From the NCBI GenBank assembly GCA_022747635.1, contig JAKTNV010000004.1, forward strand, positions 22,753,969-22,817,968: a DNA stretch of 64,000 nucleotides, given 5' to 3'. The translations under genes and the position numbers were made by a program. Below are positions 26,240 to 37,667 of this stretch, piece after piece. The notes beneath the pieces were generated by a model. It searched no databases. It saw only the letters and a list, made by a program, of their open reading frames with translations, and was not told the DNA's origin. The DNA is from Hetaerina americana. Lineage: Eukaryota; Arthropoda; Insecta; Odonata; Calopterygidae. Numbering within the stretch: the stretch's first letter is position 1; every line of letters starts with the position of its first letter.

Positions 26240-26720
26240 TTAGGAATTCTTTCCACCCATTTTATTTTTTTCATCCGAATACTTTACGCGATTTCCACGA
26301 CCGCTACGCCCCCGTTGATGAGCAAAAGTCCACCAACCTCCCTTTTTTTGAGCGAAGAATGAAGGAAGGGGATGGGACGGGGAGGGCATAAATGGGAGAG
26401 GGAAAGGCGAGACGCCTGTGGGGAGGGGAAAAGCAATAAAACTCAGATTTTTTTCCCTCACGCCCTTTGATCCCAGAGTCCGCTCCATTCATCCGTTACG
26501 CCTGCTTCTCCTTCCCCCGCCAAAATTTTCCTCCACCCTCCAGAAGAAGAGTCTTCTCGTTTCCTTCGGAGTAAGCTCCAGGTAGCTCAATGGCTCCTTA
26601 CCGAGCCTACTTTATTTTCATCCCCCCATTTCTCTACCCTTCCTGCGACTTTCACTTGCTTTCCTTTTTCCGCTCTGGCGGGTGTCATTTCGGCTTTAAA
26701 AAACTCGTCTACCATTTATA
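26240..26720. other. CT-rich island
   Basis: The + strand is CT-rich, except for a GGGGAGGG purine block at 26360-26430. Overlapping minus-strand frames (26240-26488 and 26304-26492) are low in complexity, and no domain was recognised. Confidence 0.4.
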
Positions 26721-29630
26721 TTCTAGGTTCAAGGAATATTTAAAGACGATGATGATTTTTTAACACTTTCACATTGTCATTTAATTCTGAAGAACATTTA
26801 AAATAGCGTTTGCCTCGCAAACAATTTCTTTCCCCTATTCACCTCATTTACATTCTCCACCCATTTTCTATTCCACAATATGCTAACAAAATACCCATTA
26901 TTTTAATGCGCAATTCCCAGCCAACCCCGTTCAATGTTAGACTTTCATTCCTCATCAGCATTCAATACCGCGTCATATCACTTTTTCTCTCTCTCTCCAA
27001 ATATCCCTTTGCGTCTTACCTAGGTAAGTCTAACAATATTAAATGCCCTTCCCTTTCCCATTGTCTTTCTCCAACCTTTTCATTATCTATATCTCAAAAA
27101 GCTCCCATTTAACATACATGCCCTCTCCACACCAACTAGGTTACGAAATCAATTGAAGCCTGGATCATATCAAAGTACATCCTCACACAAATTATTCTTT
27201 GGGTAAAAATTATTCGTATCACACTTGAGCCCTTCATTCAATTGTTAACCGATATATTGAAGAAATCTCGGCCACGGCATCCTCAATTTTCCCATCCATC
27301 TTATTTGTATAGGAGATCAGCTATCCGAGATCTCTAGAACGTAAATATACAAGGATGCAATTGGTTAGTATCAAATGTCTATTCAGCAACAAACAAATCC
27401 AGGTCAATATTGCATGATTATCATGGGAAGCCCATCAAGTAAATTAATCTGAAAAAGTAATTTCCACTATTTTGAGTAACGGATTTTGGTTTAGATATTT
27501 TATCCGTGTAAGAGCAAAAAATTAATAGAAAAAAATAACATATGTGACAAATAGGGAAAAAAAAATCGGATGCAAAATGAAATATTTTGAAAGAAAACGA
27601 TGAAATTCATTCATACTTTACTTTTCATTGATGTTTTATCTACCTAAAGCCGGATTTTGGTTATATCCATGAGTATATTATCTTATGAGGTCTGCTGCGT
27701 AATCACGTATTTCAAATGGTCATCAGTTTCCCCGTAACTTACTTATCTATGGTTTTCCCTCCTCCGAAGCCTTAAAAATTAAATTACCTCTAATCTCATC
27801 CTTTCAGCCTTTCTATATTCTTCGCTTTCACACCAAACATTTTCCTTTTAATGACTTTCTCTGATACGGTTAAATGAAACTTTATTAAAACTTATTAAAT
27901 ATTTTTCCACACTTTTTATCTCCAATTCGCGGATTTCTATCCTGGATACTAATTTATTTATCCCATTTTATTCTTCTCCATACCGATATTTGCAAATACT
28001 CAAGCGTACGCCTACCACCTCGATCATATATGAGTCATAAACATAAAATTACAATCCACGAAATTTTCTTTGAAGATTTTTTTTAATTGTTCAAGTAGTC
28101 ATCCCATTCCTTTTATGTGCAAATATATCTTTTACATGCAATCCTCCTCCAAATTCCATTACCTAAATTCTCACATCTTTCACGGACACTGGATAGGTTA
28201 TGTACGTGAAATGCTATATCAGCTTCATTTTCAGCCATCTCATTCAAATATCCAGGTTAATTTTCATTCTTCTTGATAATCTTTCTATTTACTTATTTCT
28301 TGAAATATCTTCATCTCCTGCTCTTATTATATATTTCCTATATTCTTGATATCATCACCACTATGGTTCTATTCCATATCTTAAATTTAGTTTTACCAAA
28401 TTGGTCATTTTTCCTCTTCCTTAATAACGTTTCATAATTATTAGTATTAACTTGCATGGGTAATTGCATTTAAGCTTCCTCACAAAGAGCTATTTACTCT
28501 TTTTTGCGAAGGCCTCAATATCAGCTAAACAAATTGGATCCGGTTGAACTCCTTCATTAATGGTACTAATGTTCCCATTAGGCTCTTTCTTCTTGTCTCC
28601 CTAACATCATTGCATTATTCTGGATTCGATCATCAAAAGATTTACGTTTTCGCATTAATTCCCTATTTCACTATTATCCTTGGAAAAAAGAACAGATTCT
28701 TTTTCTATGGTCAAACATTCCCAATCTATATCATGGATTCTCATCCTATGTACTCGTTCTCTTAACCCAGACTCTCACTGGTTAGATAATTCCCTGCACA
28801 ATATTTAATATTTGGTGGCACTTTTTTTTAAATCCCAGCTATGCTTTGACCTCTTTATAGGCTTAGGGTTCTCCTCTTAGTAATAAAATAATTTAAAATC
28901 TCACAATGTTCTGGCCATTGTTGGGAAACGCTTTATCTCCTAGTTTATTATCTGATTCTTTTCACTTTCTCCATCCCCAAATTTTATGTTCAAGTCTTCT
29001 ATCGCAATAGTAATTTCTCGTGCAACTCCTGGCTTCGAATTGCTAAGCATATTTTCCTTAAATATCACTGCATAAAATTTTTATAAACCATTGGAAATTT
29101 TCTAGAGTTTCATTAACATTCATTTTTATCCACTTAAAATTTTACCATCAAATTTCTGATTCATTTTCCTCTTCAGTCTAAACCACGCTTTTTAATTCTA
29201 TTTTTCTCTTTTGCTTTTTGTAATTTCCCTCTATATTCCTCTTGAATTTTAATATAATGAGCTTTAAATTATGATTGACATCTTAATCCGCTACGAAAAA
29301 ACTGAAAAATGATGATACTGTTTCGAAATCTCTGTCCAAACGTAAAAGCAAGTTTTTATTCATCATTCTGTATTCCATAAACTTATTCGAATCAATATTT
29401 TGGGGCTAGAACCGAAGGGTAGTTGTTTAAATCCTGTTTAAGCTTAGTTTCAGTTTATCTCTCACCTCAGTGCTTTGTTGATCCTAAACATTGCTATATT
29501 ACATCATTTCTATCTCTCCCTAGACCAAACACTTGCTATAGAGTTGTCTCACATCAACTGTAATCCCAAATTAAAACAATGGGTTTTAGGTGTGATTCCA
29601 AAACGTTCTTAGAGTTGATTATATACCAAA
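26721..29630. other. pyrimidine-biased DNA, no gene recognised
   Basis: The + strand is T/C-rich for nearly 3 kb, so the minus strand is A/G-rich, as LINE coding strands often are. Around 29270 the minus strand reads EEYRGKLQKAKEKN, similar to the linker of some LINE proteins. The rest of the translation does not hold together, so I did not call an element. Confidence 0.35.
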
Positions 29631-29689
29631 CCTAATATTCCTCTGCATGACTACTTGTATATATATTGACCTTGAACATAAGCGAAAGT

Positions 29690-29815
29690 ACATAAAAGCT
29701 TCGTAAATTGTTCTCAAGTTGTCTGATGAAGACGCATAGGTATTGAAACACGTCGTATGAAATGAAAAACAAACCAAAAAAAATACAACCTAAATTTTTA
29801 TATATATAAGAGGGA
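29690..29815 (+). mobile_element. possible Penelope-like terminal remnant
   Basis: CTGATGA (29723-29729) is followed by GACGC-ATAG-GTATT (29731-29744) and GAAAC (29745-29749), with CGTCG soon after (29751-29755). This is the order of a hammerhead core (CUGANGA, stem II, GAAA). The stem is damaged: the expected GCGTC has become GTATT, which needs only C-to-T and G-to-A transitions. An A-rich segment and a short TA repeat follow. Such motifs are known from terminal repeats of Penelope-like retroelements. No GIY-YIG or RT coding piece was recognised nearby. Confidence 0.35.
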
Positions 29816-30119
29816 ATACCACCACGTGTCACATTGCATAGGTCACCTTACAATTTGTTGCATCAGGCTTTATTATTACAAGTCGCATACTATTACCAAA
29901 TCGATATCAGTCAGCCACACTCTCTAAAAACGTACTCTTAATCAATGCGACTATTATCGTATGCTTTAAATATTTATGTATACTTTAAGTAGTCCCACTG
30001 TTTTCCAATCCCGTTTCACACCAACCTACGTCAATACAAAGGCACCGCTCCACTATTTCTTGTTTTACAGAAAGTCATACATGGGAAATAACATTGCGTT
30101 TCCACAGGATATATCCTTT

Positions 30120-30990
30120 ATGAATCGAAATATTCAGGTAAGCGAGACGGCAGAGCTAACCGATGGATTCTGTGGTGGCAAGGGAGTGATGTAAGTTTGC
30201 CCATTATCGCCGATACTTTTAAAAAATATGTGTTGAGAAAATATTAAGGATGGAGGGCTTTGGTAGAGAATTAAAATAGGTGGAAAGTTGATTAATTCAT
30301 TAAAGCAAAATATAATCAATCAATATTTGAGTCAGACAGTTATGGATGCTGAATTGATTTTCAGTGCTCTATGGGAGAAATTCGAGGAGTATGGAATGAA
30401 TGATAAACAAAGTAAGTGAAAGAAATGAATTTATTGAGAAATAGGAAGAATGAATTCTTCATTCAAAAAAGGAGGGAATAAACAACAAAAGCTGTACTAG
30501 TTAACGTATTTGAGAAGTATTTTGGAGAAAAATGAACTAAGTAATAAGGGCATGGGGAGAATAAATGCTTTGGCGAATGGAGAATTTGCAAGTGGAATAC
30601 GAAAACCGACAACAGATAAGCTACGCAAATATATAAAGAAAACAAATAAACATTGTAATTTGGGGCGTAACGCAGCATGAATCTGAAACCTGGTCTTTGA
30701 AGCGAGTCTTGTGATAATAACATGGATGGAGGAGATGATTAACCATGAAGATTTAAAAATGGAATGTTGGGAGAGAAGAGAGTTAGTTCCTGTATCAAAT
30801 TTAATGAGAGTAGAAAATGTGAATGGAGGATATAAGGAGATGTAGAGGGATGTCAAAAGCAGAAATAGACAGTAAAATGTCAGGTAAGGGTGGAAGACAA
30901 TAAGAAAATGGAATAAACCCACCGCTGACGGTAAAAATTCGAGGAATTAAAGAAGAAAATGATAGATGGAAAAATAGAGGAATGGAAGGC
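30120..30990 (+). pseudogene. decayed RTE-like LINE reverse transcriptase
   Basis: The DNA at 30197-30213, TTGCCCATTATCGCCGA, matches the CPLSP coding block of the intact LINE at 7938-7954 almost exactly. Upstream, MNRNIQVSETAELTDG aligns with the LYMSQTAQVRVGNG segment. Downstream, LIFSALWEKFEEYGM aligns with the LLSELEIQCDRYGM segment. Near 30680, ESETWSLKR matches YGAETWSLKQ. Stops and frameshifts are frequent, and the FADD catalytic segment is not intact. This is an old copy of the same or a sister family, and it cannot make an enzyme. Confidence 0.7.
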
Positions 30991-32860
30991 GATGCATAGC
31001 ACTTGATACCTATCTTCAAATGACCACAACCTACCTTTTCAGTATATTACTTATGTATTAAAACGTATTTAGATGAAATACTACCTTTAGATACTAATTT
31101 TAGTTGAGATTGCATCTCTCTTGGTAGAAGATAAATATTTAATGATATTTTGTAACGAAATTCCCCTTTCACAGATGACATATCCATGAAAATGTGATCA
31201 CATATGTTTTTTTCTTGTCCCCTTTAGCCCATTTCTGAGCCTTTCAGATGATTATCGAAGATATTTTAGATTTTATCGGCGTATTTTTGCATAAAATTCA
31301 TAAAGATACGAATCTGAGTGCATTACTTCTCTACTCAGATACCCAAAAATATTTTATAATAAGCTTCTTTTAATGACACATCTGATGTATAGAGAGGGAT
31401 TCAGTTAAATTCCACATAAAAAAGACGCTGAAATTGTGAATACCTGAAATAGGATACCATAAACAGAATGCTGAAATCAAAATTGGCTCCTGATATAAGT
31501 TTAAAGCTATTGAAAGTGTCCCTACAGTTGGGGGATTACTTATAATTAGAGAATCTTTGAGAAATAAGAAAGAATACTCAATTAAGCAGTGGTGAGTTGT
31601 GAATGTTGGCGGTGAGAGAAAGAATCTTTGGGATATTAAGGGTAAAGTAGCGCCGAATTTGACGAGTGCTGAGTCACGCCTTGATTTGCTAATATTTAGT
31701 AGGAGGATTCGATGCCCTCGTGGGTGGATTTAAATCCCCCTGGTGCTTGAATATTTGTATTTGTTCTCGTTGTTGATTCTTAAATAAAATTGAAATGCAT
31801 ATCTTTGCCTGTTTATGGTTGATCTCTTGAACCGAAAATTAAGAACTCTTACTAATGCTCCGCGACCACGGCTAGTGTCTATCAACCTCCAGTGGGAAAG
31901 GAAAGAACACCTTCTTCATATGAGTGAATGAGACCGAGGAGGTCGGCACGGGAAAACTAATTTCACAAGACGCTGGGTTAAAATGACTTAAGTGGCTGTA
32001 ATTGAATTACGCGAAAGGCAATATAAAACCACGTAGCTATTATTCATAGGAGCCAGCAGCTCCCAACTTAATTTTCCATCTTCATATTCAATTTTGCAGC
32101 TCCAAACTTCATTTTCATAAGAGATCAGAGAACTATTGTATCGTACGTCAGTGATAACCTATTGTGATTCATTCCGAGGTATTTCAAGCTCGAGATGAAA
32201 AGAGATTACTGCAATGTTCTCAAGTAGGCTGTTTGCTGATTCCGCCTCAATCAATTCTCTAATTTTTTCAGAATTTTCTAGGTCCCATTTCTCCAAGCTC
32301 TCCACCGATATTGACACATTTTTGTTAACAGTCTTCAGGCGATTCACACAATTTAAATCTCCATAAAACTAATAATTAGTTTTAGGAATACATGTGTGAC
32401 TACGAACCAACACCTCCATTTAATTACGCATTTTATTCATTTTCTCATTACAGAAATTAATCCATGAGCGATAATGTCCTATTTAAGAGCATAGATGGTA
32501 ACACTGAGTATGGTAACGTAGACTCTTCTCAAGGCTAAACAGCTGTTTTATTTATGCTTTAATCCTTGTTAGTGTGTAGCAAAACCATTTAGGGATGTAG
32601 ATACCCCTCTTGCCATTGTAATTAAAATATTGATATCTCTTTCACGCGCCTGCATGCCTCCATGTGATTAATTCATTCTCCCTTTCTACAAGGAACTTAA
32701 AAACCCAATCCTGCTTTCACCTTTCAAATACCTTACCCAGAGACCTTTATGACAACCGAAGACCCACCTCTTTGGGCTTCTCTCTTTTGCTTCTTCGCCT
32801 ATATACCCTCTTCTTTCTCCCATTTTGTCAGGAAAAAATACAGGATAAATGATGAGAGGC
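30991..32860. other. unassigned AT-rich DNA
   Basis: No supported gene. A T-arm-like string (GGATTTAAATCCCCC near 31726) lacks a convincing A box, so it was not called as a SINE. A 62-codon minus frame (32159-32347) is acidic and unfamiliar. Confidence 0.45.
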
Positions 32861-33350
32861 CGTGATGGGCCAATTTTCATTTCAATTTTCAATCTCGTAC
32901 GCTTTTCACCTCATCATCCGGCGCCACCCTCCTCTCCCTTCCCCTCCCCTTATCAAGGCCCCACCCTCTCGCCTTGACACCCCACATGATCCCGAATCCC
33001 GACCTGGACACACCCCGCTCGCACCACACCCATGCATCGACACCAAACCTCCTCCTCCCTCACTCTCCCCGGACGAGAGATCCACCCCACGATCGAACCC
33101 CCATAATCTTGTGTCGGCCAATGCAGCAGGGAGGGATGGGAAGGGAACATGAGAGAAAAGAGCGTTTAATCCCTTTCCAGACCCATTTCCTGAATCCCAC
33201 TCGCCTCCTCTTTCCTCTTCCTCTCCTGGTAAGAATCGAATGTGACCTTTCACCCTCTCCCCTCTTCCCCTTTCCACACGCCGCCCTCACGCCCTCTGTG
33301 CCCGTCCTCCAAACAAAACCTTCCCATCAAGCACGGACACAATAAGTTTT
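32861..33350. other. CT-rich island with open frames on both strands
   Basis: Long C/T runs with some CpG keep four frames open (for example + 32974-33345 and - 32906-33277). The + products are rich in Pro, Ser and His and the - products in Gly and Arg. Composition explains the open frames, and no motif supports a gene. Confidence 0.4.
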
Positions 33351-33556
33351 TCCGCCATATTTTCGGTTGTCCAGTATAATATAGTATGGTTTATATATCA
33401 TGTTAGAGAATTTCATTTGGCGAGAATATGCCAGTCTCTTGCGGAAACAAATAAATGTCGTCGTTGTGCTCCACCCTCTGGAAATTTTTACAGCTAGTGG
33501 ACAATTTTGACAATCTTTAATTTTTATCTATGGAAGTCAATTAAAAATGGTCTTTC

Positions 33557-33589
<33 letters not shown>

Positions 33590-33612
33590 TATGTGTGTGT
33601 GTGTGTGTGTGT
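33557..33612. repeat. compound (AT)n-(AC)n-(GT)n microsatellite
   Basis: AT repeats pass into ACACAC, then ATATATAT, then about ten GT units. The ACACACATATATATGTGTGT core is palindromic. Confidence 0.93.
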
Positions 33613-33852
33613 GCGTTACGAGAATGTTGGGACCCAAAAAATTAAAAGTACTTTTGGTTTAATAACTTTTTATACTTTATTTCAGGTAAAACTACTTGTA
33701 AAACACAAATATTATACGATTTCATTAGTTGTGTGAAAACAAATCGATATTAAAGGGATCACAATCATTGTGGCAAGCTCGAAGTGTTGGTATGGTAAAA
33801 TATTATCCATGTCCATTGTACGATGTTTGCGTATACGATTTATACGTTTAGC

Positions 33853-33932
33853 AAAGGAGTGGCGTGGTATCCTAGCATTTAGTGTTGAACCCTTGGCCAA
33901 ATGGTTCCAAGTTCAAATCTCGGGTAATACGT
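33853..33932 (+). mobile_element. tRNA-derived SINE head
   Basis: TGGCGTGGTAT (33860-33870) resembles the polymerase III A box TRGCNNAGYNGG. AGTTCAAATCT (33910-33920) resembles the B box GGTTCRANYCC, 50 bp downstream, which is close to tRNA spacing. The T arm can be drawn as CCAAG-TTCAAAT-CTCGG with four of five pairs. The D and anticodon arms are degraded, so this is not a working tRNA. The following AT-rich sequence could be the SINE body, but its end is unclear. Confidence 0.45.
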
Positions 33933-36229
33933 TTCGACAACTCTACCTTTAATCAAATTCGATTATCAAAACAATTCGATTATCTAGTCACTATAGCTGC
34001 AGAGAACGGAGTAGTAGCAGAGAAAAAAGAACAAAATTGGAAAAGGGTATGGGATGAATTAAATTGGAAAATGGAAAGGGTATTGCTCCCCCACCCTGAA
34101 TGTGGGAATTTTACACACGTAAATTTTAATTCAGCTCTGACATCAAATGCCAAAACCATCCCTCTGGTTAATTACCGGAATGACTATAATTTTACACCAA
34201 AGCATTCTTACCAAATAATGTCCATAGCAAGAAGGTAATAGGCCTGTCCTTTTAGAAATTTGGTAATCGAAGCGGAAATATAAGAGGAACTGCATAGACG
34301 AATGGGAAAGAAAAAGAAAGGGTGACGATCAGGATTCAAAATCCACAAAGTGAACATAGAATAAATAGCACAAGCTTAGTATACCTACAGACTTACTGGA
34401 AATCCTTACCTCCACCCACATCATTCCGTATTTTATCTCGTTTTCCATCACCTTTTTCAGATCAAAAAATATCCATTTACCTACTATCCGCATGCCTCAT
34501 TAATAAGCGTTTAGTTTGCACAAACTTTGCCTTTAATGAACATGGAATACCAGAAACTCAGGGAGCGGATACCTAGATTCCCACCTTCCCGTACTAACAA
34601 CGCCTGGTCCGTCCATCATGTAACCAACACGCATATGCAGGTAAATGTACACGACTTATCTACTTGGCCGACATATCTGTGGATTCCTTCCAGGACAGTA
34701 ACTCCTCCATAGCCTCCCCCTGATGAACAAACTATAGAAAGCCTGTACGTAAAATCCTTCGAGTGCACCTGAGCGATACCTTCTTCACATGGAAAGAAGC
34801 ACGGCGAAGTGATCTCGAGAATTATTTTTCTCATAGAATAGGGTTCAACCAGGCATACATTTTTCAAATTCACCCGGCATTTATGTTCCAGCTATCAAAA
34901 TGAGATATATTGGTCAATGGGGCATGGAACACAAAAAAATGAGCTGATTTCAACAAGGATTAAGTTTTGCACGCCCTGTGTTAAGGGTCGATCCGCATTC
35001 CACCGCGATCTCTTCCTCGGCTTACTTTTCATTTTTCCTCTCTTAGCGGTAAATACTAGATCATTGGAAACCATCAACACCCCACATACTAAACCTCAAG
35101 CTTTTGCTTGCGTTTTATTGTACTTTCCATTGGTGAGGTCCGAGTAACCCCGGTATATGAAAACATTATTTCACAGCGGCGTCGGAAGGGCTGACGTCCG
35201 CGATAAAGCGTGTTCTGGGAACGGAACGGGAAGAATTACATATCGACGGCATAAAAGAGATGATCTGAGCACAGCATTCCAGTCCCAAGAGCTGGGAAAT
35301 TTGAAATGGGATCATCCTATTTTAATATTACAGTGAAAAGGGTAAATACAAATTTTTAATATCAGTCGTACATTATTTAACTGCCAGGTGATGCAGATAT
35401 GAGGACAAAAGACTGGCCCTGACTAAACAAGAAATATAACGTAAACAACGACGATAGGCCGAATTTAAAATGTATATTGAATGCTACCAAGCACATGAAC
35501 ATTAAGATTTTGCAGTTATCTATAAAATAGGATAAATGAGAAAATGTGGCCGCAGAAATTCTAGCCTAGAATCATAATATTTTCATTTTTTTAGGACTTA
35601 ATTTCCTTGATGGAAGGCTAAATATAGTTGATAACTATTTTTCGTTATGTATTCAATCATTTTAATGGCTATTTTCAATTACAACCTGAAATAAGGTTAT
35701 ATTAGTTATGATATGAGGGCATTTGTCGATGAAATATAACAAAACTCTTCTCTTAATTTTAAGTTTTTTGCCATTAAGAACACCATAAGTGAAACCTTAT
35801 TTCAAAACCTTTATTTTAGTCGTGTCATTTGCCAAATTTCTTCTGAAAAATGAAATTAAAATGTGGTATTGTGTCCGAAAGTAATATTACTCCTAAGTGG
35901 CTTAATGTTCCGTTCTAAACCTCCATAGCTGAAATCGTAAAGATTTTTAGTCGTAAAAGTTTTTGAATCCATGATTATTCAGTGAATAAAATTCACACCC
36001 AGAAATTCGAGACATTTCTTTAAGGGAAAGCTAAGCTCTTTTCCCCCTTTATAATAAAAATAATCCGAAAGTCCTCTCCAGAAAAATGTCAAGTTTTGGC
36101 TTTTCAAGGGCTGTGCCTCATTTTTCAGCAGTTGGATAAAAGTTAACAGGAACATGATATCGCTTCTAATTTTTTTTATTGAGCTGTCCAACCTGGATAT
36201 AAAATTGAAAGAATTATTCTCGAAATCCC
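33933..36229. other. unassigned DNA
   Basis: A 118-codon + frame (33882-34238) overlaps the end of the SINE-like segment and has no familiar domain. No RNA gene or other repeat recognised. Confidence 0.45.
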
Positions 36230-36803
36230 ATACTCTTCACTTCTCTCTGTCATTTTCAATTTTGACGTATTCCTTAACATTTTCACACTCACTTTATTTT
36301 CTCCTACAGCTATTTCACTTCCTGCGTTTTCCTTCCCCTAAAATCTATCATATTGCCATTTTTATCTCCCTCGCCTTGGTTTCCCTCTCGCTCGTCGTTG
36401 CATCATTAAATCAAAACCCCGTTAAACCTCGCCTGCCACCTACCACCACCACCACCGACACCAATCTATCTCTCATCTTCATTAAACATCCTCCTCTCTT
36501 CAGGGTAGCGTTTTATCGCTGCAGCTTTTTTCACCTGCTGCTCCTTCATCTCCCTCACTCACCGTCACTTGGGCCCGCCCCATATCTCCTCCATCCCCCG
36601 AATCAAACTCTCTCTCTTTCCCCAATACTCGCTCCATCGCGCACTCCTCCGTTGAGTATTTTTTCTCTCCTTTTCCACTCTCAAACCCCTCACACCTTCT
36701 GCGTCTCCTTTTACAGCCACCTCTTATCGCACTAATCCTCATCTCCGCCGCGGGAACGCTCTTTCCTGCAACCTTTTATCCCAACCCGCCTCTCTATCTT
36801 TTG

Positions 36804-36806
<3 letters not shown>
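36230..36806. other. pyrimidine-rich island upstream of a microsatellite
   Basis: About 570 bp of C/T-rich + strand with an ACCACCACCACCGACACC patch at 36440-36457. The 193-codon + frame here (36154-36735) is almost all Leu, Ser, Pro, Phe and Thr, as expected from composition alone. Confidence 0.45.
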
Positions 36807-36862
<56 letters not shown>

Positions 36863-36878
36863 TTTATTTATTTATTCG
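36807..36878. repeat. (TA)n with short (TTTA)n end
   Basis: TA repeats (36807-36859) are followed by TCATTTATTTATTTATTC. The order of units matches the larger compound repeat at 17843-18001. Confidence 0.94.
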
Positions 36879-37069
36879 TGTTTCTGTGAGCACGTATATG
36901 TGTACTCATATGAAACTATATGGGCCTTTGGCAAGTAAAGTGCACAGAAAAAGGGAGAAAACTAACGAAAAATATGTATTTATACATACACACGCACTGA
37001 CACTCATATTCAAGTAAGAAAATCCGTTCAGCGGCGAAACCGTACTCACAAGCAGGTAGGATAAGGAAA

Positions 37070-37072
<3 letters not shown>

Positions 37073-37149
<77 letters not shown>

Positions 37150-37176
37150 TATATATATAAACACACACACATATAT
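37073..37176. repeat. (TA)n microsatellite with ACACA interruptions
   Basis: TA repeats run to 37140, followed by ACACATATATATATATATAA and CACACACACATATATG. The repeat produces false open frames of YIYIY type on both strands. Confidence 0.94.
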
Positions 37177-37598
37177 GCGTACTAACACTTTCACTCTTCC
37201 CGCCACGCCCTACTTTTCAGAGACTTCTCCTCTCTCCCAACCCACAGCCCTCTTCAATCCCGCTCACCTCGCACCTTTTCCCCCACTCCTTCCATCTTCC
37301 CCCCGCCTGCAAGTCCTTCAACCCCCCGAGAACCCATCAACAACTTTCTTACCCACGCTTATCGCTCCGTACACATTCTTTCATCTTTCCTTTGCGTTCT
37401 TTCCCCGTTTTCCCCACCACCGATCTCCCTCCTCTTTCCCTCGCTTCCTGTACCTTGCATCGGCTTCCTCCAACAGAATTTTCCGAGTCGCCGCTCTCGC
37501 ACCATCTTCTAACCAACCACCTCCCTTGATCGAAAGATGCCTGCGGGCTGACCTTTAGCTGTCTTTATGCACGCCTCCCCGTCCGCTCTCAATTCTGC

Positions 37599-37599
<1 letters not shown>
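37177..37599. other. pyrimidine-rich block between two microsatellites
   Basis: C/T-rich + strand throughout. The 127-codon + frame (37175-37558) is rich in Pro, Ser, Phe and Leu, and no domain is visible. Confidence 0.4.

Positions 37600-37664
<65 letters not shown>
37600..37664. repeat. (AT)n microsatellite
   Basis: An uninterrupted AT tract of about 32 units. It is the third TA tract in less than 1 kb. Confidence 0.95.

Positions 37665-37667
<3 letters not shown>

Noticed and set aside
27700..29290. Possible minus-strand LINE because that strand is A/G-rich
   Set aside because: One short match (EEYRGKLQKAKEKN near 29270) was found, but no RT or endonuclease block follows in the expected order.
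31670..31745. tRNA-like T arm GGATTTAAATCCCCC
   Set aside because: No A box at the right distance, and the surrounding arms do not pair.
36154..36735. 193-codon + strand frame
   Set aside because: Explained by C/T-rich composition. The first part is hydrophobic but has no recognisable signal or domain.
36906..37206. Minus-strand frames of 88 and 96 codons
   Set aside because: They are mainly translated TA repeats, and two overlapping frames are both open for the same reason.
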